This document shows positions 1 through 6,294 of a stretch of DNA of 6,312 nt, piece after piece. The DNA comes from an uncultured Bacillota bacterium (GTDB lineage: Bacteria > Bacillota_I > Bacilli_A > RF39 > UBA660): positions 1 to 6,312 of the forward strand of contig CAMNHZ010000045.1 in the NCBI GenBank assembly GCA_946540075.1, given 5' to 3'. A model generated the notes under the pieces. The model ran no database searches and had not been told where the DNA came from. It saw only the letters and a program-made list of their open reading frames with translations. A program made the translations under genes and the position numbers. Numbering within the stretch: position 1 is the first letter of the stretch; every line of letters begins with the position of its first letter.

Positions 1-2081
1 TACATTAATCCATTCTTATTTATTACTTTATATTTATTATTAAATTTATCTTTTAAATAAATACTATTAGTTTTATATGTATCATATAAATTATATTTTG
101 AAGTCATTAATCTTGGATAAGTGTTAACTATTATTTCTAAATTAGCTTCTTCATTATAATGTTTTTTATAACCATCTATAATATCTTTAATATCATATTG
201 ATCTAATTCATAAGATAATGTTACTTTCTTAGAACCAAAACTATGTAACAAATAAACACTATAAGAATTTACAACATTAAAGGTATAATCAGTATCAAAA
301 TCATTATACTTATGTATACTACCAAGTTCTGAAATCAGCATATGATTATTATATTCTTTATGATTGATAATAACATTATCTAAATTCAATATAACTTTAT
401 TATCTGATTTTAATTTATCATATAGTAACTCATCATCTACATATATATAATCATATTTATCCTTATCTATCTTGTTATAAGATTCTATATCACTTATTTT
501 TACATTAGTTGTATTAGTTTTCTTTATATGTAATTTTTTTGGTTTATACTCTACTTTCTTATAATTAGTTTTATATAATCTTTTCTTATTTAACCTTTCT
601 ATGGCATTTCTTCTTAAATCATTTAATATCTTTATCGGAACAAATAAATTATTATCCATATCTATATCCAAACTATTAAATTTATATATTGTATCTCCTA
701 ATTTAGATATTTGTTTTATTATCCTATCTTTTTCAGTACTTACTTTATTAGCTTTTTCTATTATATTATCACTCTCTACTAAAACAGTATTAATTCCATC
801 TGATAATTTTAATTTAATTTGTTTATTTTCCTTTATAATTAATGTTCCATTAATACTTACTTTTCTTAGGCTTTCCTTTATCTTTTTATCTATATTATTA
901 ATACTTAAATAGTCAGTTGTTTTTACTACAATACTTCCTTTTTGTACTTTACCTTTAATTCTTACTTCTATAATATCTTTAGCCTTAGCTTTTTTTACAA
1001 TATTATTATTTAATTTAAATACATTTAAATTAAATCCTACATCAGGATTTCCAATAATTCTAATTCCATCATTAATACTAACTTTATCCTTTAATAATAT
1101 TTTAACTTTATCATGATAAACATCAATTACTTTACCTATTTCAATTCCCATATGATTAGGTCTATAACCATTTACAATATTTTTACCTTCTTCATTAAAT
1201 AAAAATCCTTTAGTAAAATAACGATTATATAAAACTTTTAACTCTTTAAGTTCTTCTTTTGTTATATCAACATAACCTTTTTCTATATATGAATCAATAG
1301 CTTTTCTATATAATGATATTACAAGATAAACATATTCACTTCTCTTCATTCTACCTTCTATTTTTAAACTATCAACACCTAATTCTATAAGTTCTCCAAC
1401 ACTTTCAAGAGTATTTAAATCTTTTAAACTAAGTGGGTATTTTTTATCTTTATTTAGTTTATTATTATTTTGATCAATAACATCATAAATAAGTCTACAT
1501 GAACCAGCACACTGTCCTCTATTGGCACTTCTTCCACCTATCATTGAACTCATTAAACATTGACCTGAGTAACTTACACATAAAGCACCATGAGTAAATA
1601 TTTCAATTTCTATACCTTCTTTTTTAATTCTTTTTATATCATCAATACTTGTTTCACGGGCTAATACAACTCGATTTAAACCTAATTCTTTTGCGAGTCT
1701 TACTCCTTCTATATTATGAATATGCATTTGAGTTGAAGCATGGACTTCTAAATTAGGGAATATATTTCTTATTAAATGCATCATTCCAATATCTTGAATT
1801 AAAATAGCATCAACATTATTTCTATGAAGAAAATCAATATAATTTATAAAATCATCTACTTCTCTTTCATAAATCAATGTATTTACTGTTACATATACTT
1901 TTACTCCATATAAATGAGCATATTTTATTGCTTCTATTAATTCATCATCAGTAAAATTAGTTGCGAAAGCTCGTGCACCATATTTATTACCAGCAAGATA
2001 AACTGCATCACATCCTGCCATAATAGCAGCTTTCAAACATTTAATATTACCAACAGGGGCAAGTAATTCTGGTTTTTTCAT
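1..2081 (-). CDS. U32-family protein, long RlhA/TrhP-like form with DUF3656-like region (3' end outside window)
   Basis: The frame is open from ATG at 2081 to the left edge: 693 codons plus two bases, no stop, so the C-terminus is missing. It opens MKKPELLAPVGN, typical of U32. Residues 160-178 (EIFTHGALCVSYSGQCLMS) fit the U32 signature E-x-F-x2-G-[SA]-[LIVM]-C-x4-G-x-C-x-[LIVM]-S exactly. C168, C175, C191 and C195 are placed like the cysteines that hold an iron-sulfur cluster in UbiU/UbiV-type relatives. The LSLKDL...SLKIEGRMK segment (217-246) is also family-typical. Residues about 375-495, ending in a FVPIKILNDLRR stretch, resemble DUF3656, and a further domain follows. This long layout recalls E. 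coli RlhA (23S rRNA C2501 hydroxylation); short relatives TrhP/YrrN/YrrO act on tRNA U34. Known members with assigned roles are mostly RNA- or quinone-hydroxylation factors rather than proteases; which RNA this one acts on is not shown. The start has a strong SD (AGAGGTGG, 2092-2085). No cysteine occurs after C195 and there is no Trp in the visible part. Confidence 0.93.
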   Translation of the reverse strand, partial: MKKPELLAPVGNIKCLKAAIMAGCDAVYLAGNKYGARAFATNFTDDELIEAIKYAHLYGVKVYVTVNTLIYEREVDDFINYIDFLHRNNVDAILIQDIGMMHLIRNIFPNLEVHASTQMHIHNIEGVRLAKELGLNRVVLARETSIDDIKRIKKEGIEIEIFTHGALCVSYSGQCLMSSMIGGRSANRGQCAGSCRLIYDVIDQNNNKLNKDKKYPLSLKDLNTLESVGELIELGVDSLKIEGRMKRSEYVYLVISLYRKAIDSYIEKGYVDITKEELKELKVLYNRYFTKGFLFNEEGKNIVNGYRPNHMGIEIGKVIDVYHDKVKILLKDKVSINDGIRIIGNPDVGFNLNVFKLNNNIVKKAKAKDIIEVRIKGKVQKGSIVVKTTDYLSINNIDKKIKESLRKVSINGTLIIKENKQIKLKLSDGINTVLVESDNIIEKANKVSTEKDRIIKQISKLGDTIYKFNSLDIDMDNNLFVPIKILNDLRRNAIERLNKKRLYKTNYKKVEYKPKKLHIKKTNTTNVKISDIESYNKIDKDKYDYIYVDDELLYDKLKSDNKVILNLDNVIINHKEYNNHMLISELGSIHKYNDFDTDYTFNVVNSYSVYLLHSFGSKKVTLSYELDQYDIKDIIDGYKKHYNEEANLEIIVNTYPRLMTSKYNLYDTYKTNSIYLKDKFNNKYKVINKNGLM

Positions 2082-2111
2082 AATCCACCTCTATCCATAC
2101 TTTCTTTCTTG

Positions 2112-2139
2112 ATTATAGCACATTTAAAAAGATTATCAA
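2112..2139 (-). promoter_or_regulatory. Sigma-A-type promoter of the U32 gene
   Basis: On the minus strand there is TTGATA (2139-2134), a 16-bp spacer, then TATAAT (2117-2112), preceded by TG and one base, i.e. an extended -10. The predicted start of transcription is near 2105, giving a leader of only about 25 nt before the ATG at 2081. The -35 lies inside the right-to-left arm of the terminator-like inverted repeat at 2131-2153, so the end signal of one gene and the start signal of the next share bases. Confidence 0.75.
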
Positions 2140-2153
2140 TCAATATGATAATC
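2126..2153 (-). terminator. Terminator-like inverted repeat after the 246-aa gene
   Basis: Read on the minus strand: GATTATCA (2153-2146), a 7-nt loop (2145-2139), the perfect complement TGATAATC (2138-2131), then five T (2130-2126). It begins two bases after the TAA stop of the 246-aa gene. The stem has only two G-C pairs, so it would be a weak intrinsic terminator; partial readthrough into the U32 gene is possible. Because it covers the U32 -35 it could instead, or also, be an operator. Confidence 0.5.
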
Positions 2154-2155
2154 AT

Positions 2156-2896
2156 TTAAAAATAATAAGTCTTTTTTCTAACTTTAATCTTTGAATAATC
2201 TTTTATAAATTCTTTTTCAGGTAATAGTGTTGGTGATGGATTAGTACATTCATTTTCATCCATATTATCTATACCATATTCATTTAAAAATATATCAGCA
2301 TAATAATTCATAACTTCAGCAATATACTTATCATTTTCACTTAAATCTCCTCTATTTTTAATAAATTCTATTTCACGTTCAAACATTTTTTTTATTCTCT
2401 TACGTTTAATATAATCTTCATATTTCCTTTCAGGTAATTCTTCTTTTATTGATTCATCAATTCTTTTTATTTTAAATTCTAATTCATTAATTTTATCTTG
2501 CCAATAACTATCATTTTCTTCAAAACTATATAAATTAATATTTCCATCATAATATGAGAATACATCAAATACTTCATTATTAATAAGTCCTTTAACAGAT
2601 AAATAAGTTTTCATCTTAGAATCTTTTGAGAATACTTGTAATTTATATTTATTTTTATTATTACTAAATATCTTCATCGCACCTTCATATATATTAAAAT
2701 TAATTATATCATTGCAAATATCAATATTAGATACCATATGACGAGTTTTATTATCAATCTTATCTTCTCTAAGTACAGAGTATTTTAAGTCAATTAAATC
2801 ATTAAGATATTCTATGATACTAGGACTTAATATACCTTCATATTTTTTTAGTTTTTCTTTTAATTCTTTCTTTGTTAATATCTTATCTTTTTTCAT
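2156..2896 (-). CDS. Hypothetical protein, 246 aa, paralogue of the upstream 250-aa gene
   Basis: I do not recognise this family. It is a complete frame from ATG 2896 to TAA, with a G-rich SD (AGGGGG, 2907-2902) five bases before the start. No signal peptide or membrane segment is visible, so it is probably cytoplasmic. By eye the order is: an N-terminal charged helix (about 8-20); a core at 19-50 that is nearly identical in the paralogue; FNIYEGAMKIF (67-77), identical in both; strand-like segments ending near 125; a K/E/R-rich helical, possibly coiled-coil stretch (about 131-184); then AEVMNYY (193-199), NEYGID (205-210) and LPEKEFIK (225-232), all shared, and a basic aromatic tail. No catalytic signature, metal-binding cysteine set or DNA-binding motif stands out. 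It is flanked by its own extended -10 and a weak hairpin, so it is likely monocistronic. The paralogue and the absence of internal stops make it a real gene; the function is unknown. Confidence 0.88.
   Translation of the reverse strand: MKKDKILTKKELKEKLKKYEGILSPSIIEYLNDLIDLKYSVLREDKIDNKTRHMVSNIDICNDIINFNIYEGAMKIFSNNKNKYKLQVFSKDSKMKTYLSVKGLINNEVFDVFSYYDGNINLYSFEENDSYWQDKINELEFKIKRIDESIKEELPERKYEDYIKRKRIKKMFEREIEFIKNRGDLSENDKYIAEVMNYYADIFLNEYGIDNMDENECTNPSPTLLPEKEFIKDYSKIKVRKKTYYF
2665..2805. repeat. Nucleotide-level conserved core shared with 3552-3692 (copy 1)
   Basis: This 141-bp part of the 246-aa gene aligns without gaps (constant offset 887) to 3552-3692 in the paralogue. Within it, 2757-2794 is an exact 38-base match, 2746-2805 has only two mismatches, and 2665-2698 has one. 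The middle part (about 2699-2745) has diverged. It is a coding repeat from gene duplication, not a mobile element. Confidence 0.85.
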
Positions 2897-2918
2897 GATA
2901 TCCCCCTAAGTACTGCAT

Positions 2919-2927
2919 ATTATACCA
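2919..2927 (-). promoter_or_regulatory. Extended -10 promoter of the 246-aa gene
   Basis: Minus strand TGG followed by TATAAT (2927-2919) is an extended -10, about 23 nt before the ATG at 2896. No good -35 is present at 16-18 bp upstream; that stretch is instead occupied by the AT-only palindrome at 2938-2960. An extended -10 can work without a -35, so the promoter is plausible. Confidence 0.65.
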
Positions 2928-2937
2928 TATTTTTAAT

Positions 2938-2960
2938 AATTTATAATATTATTATAAATT
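2938..2960. repeat. Perfect 10-bp palindrome with 3-bp centre over the -35 region (possible operator)
   Basis: AATTTATAAT (2938-2947), a 3-bp centre, then ATTATAAATT (2951-2960) form a perfect inverted repeat made only of A and T. It overlaps the place of the -35 of the 246-aa gene. The inner arms TTATAAT/ATTATAA are the half-sites of the Bacillus PerR box, but here they are 3 bp apart instead of 1, so a PerR assignment is not supported as such. Chance is not negligible in DNA this AT-rich. Confidence 0.45.
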
Positions 2961-2965
2961 TCTTT

Positions 2966-3003
2966 AAAAAAATGTGTATTTTCTTCTTAAAAACACACAT
3001 TTT
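2966..3003 (-). terminator. Intrinsic terminator of the 250-aa gene
   Basis: Minus strand: a 14-nt arm (3003-2990), a 7-nt loop (2989-2983) and a matching 14-nt arm (2982-2969), paired throughout with one G-U wobble. The 3' arm runs into an uninterrupted stretch of seven T (2972-2966). It starts 21 nt after the TAA stop of the 250-aa gene. This is the strongest terminator in the window and should separate the two paralogues into different transcripts. Confidence 0.8.
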
Positions 3004-3024
3004 ATGTTTAATCAAGCCTAAAAT

Positions 3025-3777
3025 TTAACGATAAAAAGTTCTTTTCTTAACTATAGTATCTGGATATTCCTTTATAAATTCTTTTTCTGGTAGTTTGTCT
3101 TGAGAACAATATATTTTTTTATCATTCTCAGTCATAGCATCTATACCATATTCATTTATAAATAAATTAGTATAATAATTCATAACTTCAGCAGCATACT
3201 TATCATCATCGCATAAATCTTTTCGTTCAATTAAATTTTCTTTTTGCTTTTCTAAAGTTTCTTTTTGTTTCATTTTTTTAATATAACTCATACATTTTAT
3301 ACGATTTAAGTCATCGCTTGCTGAATCAATTATCATATTTATTTTATTTTCTATTTCGCTAGTTTTGTTTTTATATACCTCATCATCTTTTTCAACATTA
3401 TATAAACAAACTGAATCACGATGAACACTTGTACCAGGATAATATTGCCATATATCAAAAGTTTTATTATCAATAACACCCTTAACAACTATATCATCTT
3501 TGAAAATACCTTTTGAAACTATTTTTAATTTATACTTGTTTTCATTTCCTTTAAATATCTTCATCGCACCTTCGTATATATTAAATCTTCTTATATCTGT
3601 ATAAATACCAAGATTCAATAATACTTTACGAATTTTATTATCTATCTTATCTTCTCTAAGTACAGAGTATTTTAAGTCAATCAAATCATTAAAATATTTG
3701 ATAATACGAGGATCTAATATACCTTCATAACTTTCTAATTGTTCCTTTAATTCTAAATATGTTTTAATCATATCCAT
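3025..3777 (-). CDS. Hypothetical protein, 250 aa, paralogue of the downstream 246-aa gene
   Basis: The family is not recognised. The open frame extends up to an ATG at 3843, but codons 1-22 of that frame contain the TTGACA and TATTAT promoter boxes and the paralogue has nothing matching them; the start is therefore placed at ATG 3777, just after AAAGAAAGGT (3790-3781). A second ATG at 3771 is possible. With the 3777 start, residues 17-48 match 28 of 32 positions of the paralogue (YEGIL..., NDLIDLKYSVLREDKIDNK), and FNIYEGAMKIF (65-75), AEVMNYY (196-202), NEYGID (208-213) and LPEKEFIK (229-236) are identical. The middle (about 105-190) is diverged, charged and probably helical or coiled-coil. 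Three cysteines (C124, C162, C189) and C224 have no fixed counterpart in the paralogue. No signal peptide or membrane segment is seen with this start; the hydrophobic look of the longer start is an artefact of translated promoter DNA. Confidence 0.88.
   Translation of the reverse strand: MDMIKTYLELKEQLESYEGILDPRIIKYFNDLIDLKYSVLREDKIDNKIRKVLLNLGIYTDIRRFNIYEGAMKIFKGNENKYKLKIVSKGIFKDDIVVKGVIDNKTFDIWQYYPGTSVHRDSVCLYNVEKDDEVYKNKTSEIENKINMIIDSASDDLNRIKCMSYIKKMKQKETLEKQKENLIERKDLCDDDKYAAEVMNYYTNLFINEYGIDAMTENDKKIYCSQDKLPEKEFIKEYPDTIVKKRTFYR
3552..3692. repeat. Nucleotide-level conserved core shared with 2665-2805 (copy 2)
   Basis: This is the second copy of the gap-free 141-bp core in the paralogous pair. 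The exact 38-base match is 3644-3681, which encodes part of the KYSVLREDKID stretch. Conservation here includes third codon positions. Confidence 0.85.
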
Positions 3778-3780
3778 ACG

Positions 3781-3790
3781 ACCTTTCTTT
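3781..3790 (-). promoter_or_regulatory. Ribosome-binding site that sets the start of the 250-aa gene
   Basis: Minus strand AAAGAAAGGT (3790-3781) lies four bases (after the GG) before ATG 3777 and ten before ATG 3771. Either start is workable; both exclude the 3843 start, which lies upstream of the promoter -35 and has the U-tract side of the preceding terminator just before it rather than an SD. Confidence 0.7.
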
Positions 3791-3799
3791 AGTGAGTTT

Positions 3800-3828
3800 A
3801 TAATAGCACACACTATCATAATTGTCAA
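3800..3828 (-). promoter_or_regulatory. Strong consensus promoter of the 250-aa gene
   Basis: Minus strand: perfect TTGACA (3828-3823), a 17-bp spacer, then TATTAT (3805-3800) with a preceding TGC, i.e. an extended -10. It is the closest match to sigma-A consensus in the window and predicts transcription from about 3793, a leader of roughly 15 nt. It proves awkward for any start codon upstream of 3793. Confidence 0.85.
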
Positions 3829-3843
3829 TTTATGAAATAACAC

Positions 3844-3867
3844 AAAAGAGATGATAAATCATCTCTT
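3844..3867 (-). terminator. Intrinsic terminator of the phosphoketolase gene
   Basis: Minus strand: AAGAGATGA (3867-3859), loop TTTA (3858-3855), perfect complement TCATCTCTT (3854-3846), then two more T. It starts five bases after the TAG stop at 3873. The T tract is short (four T counting the arm end), so efficiency may be moderate. Confidence 0.7.
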
Positions 3868-3872
3868 AATAT

Positions 3873-6227
3873 CTATTCCCATGTCCAGTTTCTTACCTCT
3901 TCCATGTCTTGTCCATACTCTTTAATATATTCTTTATGTTTAATAAGTTTATCCATACATTCTTGATATAAAGTTGATCTTCTATTACCTAATTGTGGAA
4001 GTTTATTTAGTGCACTCATAACCAAGTGGAATCTATCAATCTCATTTTGAACACGCATATCAAATGGTGTCGTAATAGTTCCTTCCTCTTGATAACCATG
4101 AATATCAATATTTTTATTTTCTCTAGTATATATTAATTGTCTTATTAAACTTGGATATCCGTGGAAAGCAAATATAATTGGTTTATCTTTTGTAAATATT
4201 TCATTATATTCATTATTAGTAAGTCCATGTGGATGATGTAAATTTGATTCTAATTTCATTAAATCTACTACATTTACTACCCTAATCTTTAATTCTGGGA
4301 AGTTTTCTCTTAATATTTTAGTAGCAGCAAGTGTTTCCAATGTTGGAGTATCTCCAGCACAAGCCATAACTATATCAGTTTCTTTTCCATTATCATTACT
4401 TGCCCATTTCCAAATACCTAGTCCTTTTGTACAATGAATAATTGCATCATCTATGTTTAACCATTGTGGACGAGGATGTTTACTAGCTATTATGACATTA
4501 ATATAATCTTTAGTAGTTATACAATGATTGAAACAAGATAATAAACAATTGGTATCTGGTGGTAAATATATTCTTGTTATATCTGCTTTTTTAGTTGCTA
4601 AATGATTTAAGAAACCAGGATCTTGATGAGTATATCCATTATGGTCTTGTTGCCATATATGAGATGTTAAAACATAGTTAAGTGATGATATAGATCTTCT
4701 CCATGGTATTTTCTTTACTACTTTTAACCATTTAGCATGTTGACTTGTCATTGAATCAACTATTCTTATAAATGCTTCATAACTATGGAAGAATCCATGT
4801 CTACCTGTTAATAAATAACCTTCTAATACACCTTCACATAAATGTTCAGATAACATTGAATCCATTACTCTACCACTTCGCGCTAAAAACTCATCATTAC
4901 TATTTGTTGGTAATAACCATTGTCTATTAGTATCTTCAAACATATGATTAAGTCTATTAGATAACGCTTCATCAGGTCCAAAAATACGGAAGTTAGAATT
5001 ACTATCATTTAATTTTATAATATCTCTAATGAAGCTACCTAATTCCATCATATCTTGTTTTAAAACACTGCCAGGTTTATCCATCTTAACACTGTAATCT
5101 CTAAAATCAGGTAATCTTAATTCTTTAAGTAATAACCCCCCATTAGCATGTGGATTAGATCCCATTCTTTTTAATCCTTTAGGAGCAAAATTCTTTAATT
5201 CAGGTTTTAATTTACCATCTTCATCAAACAATTCCTCTGGATGATAACTTTTTAACCAGTTTTCTAAGACTTTTAAATTATCAACATGTTTATCATCGAC
5301 TAATATTGGTACTTGATGTGATCTAAAACTTCCTTCAACTTTATTATTATCAACTTCTTTAGGACCTGTCCATCCCTTTGGTGTACGAAGAACAATCATT
5401 GGCCATAATTGTCTTTTTTCTTCTCCATTAATACGAGCTTTTTCTTGAATCTTTTTTATTCTTTCAATAACAATATCCATAGTAGAAGCCATAAGTTCAT
5501 GCATTTTTAATGCATCATCACCTTCTACATAATATGGATACCATCCACAACCTTTCAAAAAACAATCAAGTTCTGATTTTGATATACGTGATAAAATTGT
5601 AGGGTTAGATATCTTATATCCATTTAAATGAAGAATAGGAAGTACTGCTCCATCTGTTTTAGGATTAATAAATTTATTAATGTGCCAAGATGTTGCGAGT
5701 GGGCCTGTTTCTGCCTCTCCATCTCCTACTACACACGATACAATTAAATCAGGATTATCTAAAGCTGCCCCTAAAGCATGAGATAAACTATATCCTAATT
5801 CTCCGCCCTCATTTATTGATCCAGGTGTTTCTGGTGCGACATGTGAAGATATACCTCCAGGAAAAGAAAATTGCTTAAATAATTTTTTCATTCCTTGTTC
5901 ATCTTCAGTAATATTAGGATAAAACTCACTATATGTACCCTCTAAATATACATTAGAAACAATCGCATTTCCTCCATGTCCTGGTCCTGAAATATAAATC
6001 ATATCTAAATCATACTTATTAATAACTCTATTTAAATGTGTATATATAAAGTTTTGTCCAGGAACTGTTCCCCAATGTCCAACTATATTAGCTTTTATAT
6101 CACTTAATTCAAGTGGCTTTCTTAATAATGGATTATTACGTAAATATAGTTGTCCAACTGACAAATAATTACAAGCTCTAAAATAAGCATCTATAGTATG
6201 TAATTCTTCTTGTGTTAAAGTACTCAT
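3873..6227 (-). CDS. xfp: Phosphoketolase (xylulose-5-phosphate / fructose-6-phosphate)
   Basis: This cytoplasmic thiamine-diphosphate enzyme (EC 4.1.2.9 / 4.1.2.22) splits xylulose-5-P, and often fructose-6-P, with phosphate into acetyl-phosphate plus glyceraldehyde-3-P or erythrose-4-P. At 784 aa it is close to the usual family length and is complete. Both family signatures are exact: EGGELGY at 140-146 and G-x3-D-x-P...GDGE at 153-171. The GDG at 168-170 with N202 in LHLNGYKISNPT is the Mg/ThDP-binding motif. Active-site histidines are in place by position: H51 (GHWGT), H84 (PGHGG), H129 (SSHVAPETPGS), H303 (RSHQVP) and H534 (THQDPGF). E461 in SEHLCEG is the likely cofactor-activating glutamate. 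The C-terminal domain shows the usual GTITTPFDMRVQNEIDRFHL-type segment (716-735). Start ATG 6227 has AGGGTG (6238-6233) five bases upstream. It stands alone, with no ackA, pta or pentose genes beside it. Whether it accepts fructose-6-P cannot be told from sequence. Confidence 0.98.
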   Translation of the reverse strand: MSTLTQEELHTIDAYFRACNYLSVGQLYLRNNPLLRKPLELSDIKANIVGHWGTVPGQNFIYTHLNRVINKYDLDMIYISGPGHGGNAIVSNVYLEGTYSEFYPNITEDEQGMKKLFKQFSFPGGISSHVAPETPGSINEGGELGYSLSHALGAALDNPDLIVSCVVGDGEAETGPLATSWHINKFINPKTDGAVLPILHLNGYKISNPTILSRISKSELDCFLKGCGWYPYYVEGDDALKMHELMASTMDIVIERIKKIQEKARINGEEKRQLWPMIVLRTPKGWTGPKEVDNNKVEGSFRSHQVPILVDDKHVDNLKVLENWLKSYHPEELFDEDGKLKPELKNFAPKGLKRMGSNPHANGGLLLKELRLPDFRDYSVKMDKPGSVLKQDMMELGSFIRDIIKLNDSNSNFRIFGPDEALSNRLNHMFEDTNRQWLLPTNSNDEFLARSGRVMDSMLSEHLCEGVLEGYLLTGRHGFFHSYEAFIRIVDSMTSQHAKWLKVVKKIPWRRSISSLNYVLTSHIWQQDHNGYTHQDPGFLNHLATKKADITRIYLPPDTNCLLSCFNHCITTKDYINVIIASKHPRPQWLNIDDAIIHCTKGLGIWKWASNDNGKETDIVMACAGDTPTLETLAATKILRENFPELKIRVVNVVDLMKLESNLHHPHGLTNNEYNEIFTKDKPIIFAFHGYPSLIRQLIYTRENKNIDIHGYQEEGTITTPFDMRVQNEIDRFHLVMSALNKLPQLGNRRSTLYQECMDKLIKHKEYIKEYGQDMEEVRNWTWE

Positions 6228-6265
6228 TATATCACCCTAAGCCCTATCTTATTCTTACTCCATAT

Positions 6266-6294
6266 ATTATACACTATTTTTATACTTTTATAAA
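6266..6294 (-). promoter_or_regulatory. Probable promoter of the phosphoketolase gene
   Basis: Minus strand: TTTATA (6294-6289, four of six to TTGACA), 17-bp spacer, TATAAT (6271-6266). The -10 is perfect but not of the extended type, unlike the other three in the window. The leader would be about 32 nt. No catabolite-repression (cre) site or riboswitch is evident in the 85 bp available, though DNA beyond the right edge is not visible. Confidence 0.6.

Noticed and set aside
601..912. Plus-strand open frame of 103 codons with a hydrophobic, membrane-like translation
   Set aside because: It lies fully inside the minus-strand U32 gene, in the DUF3656-like region. The hydrophobic look comes from reading the antisense of Lys/Asn/Ile-rich codons; there is no ribosome-binding site before it.
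2938..2960. Genuine PerR box
   Set aside because: Half-sites match but the spacing is 3 bp rather than 1 bp, and the site is A/T only; kept as an unassigned palindrome.
2665..3692. Insertion sequence or other mobile repeat
   Set aside because: The repeated DNA is in frame inside two coding genes, without transposase, terminal inverted repeats or target-site duplications.
2156..3777. Toxin-antitoxin or phage-defence pair
   Set aside because: The two genes are homologous to each other, similar in size, and have separate promoters and a strong terminator between them; no nuclease, kinase or DNA-binding motif is visible.
3778..3843. N-terminal hydrophobic extension or signal peptide on the 250-aa protein
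   Set aside because: These codons coincide with a consensus promoter and have no counterpart in the paralogue.
5690..5878. Plus-strand open frame of 62 codons
   Set aside because: It is antisense to the signature region of the phosphoketolase gene and has no own start signals; a shadow of a conserved gene.
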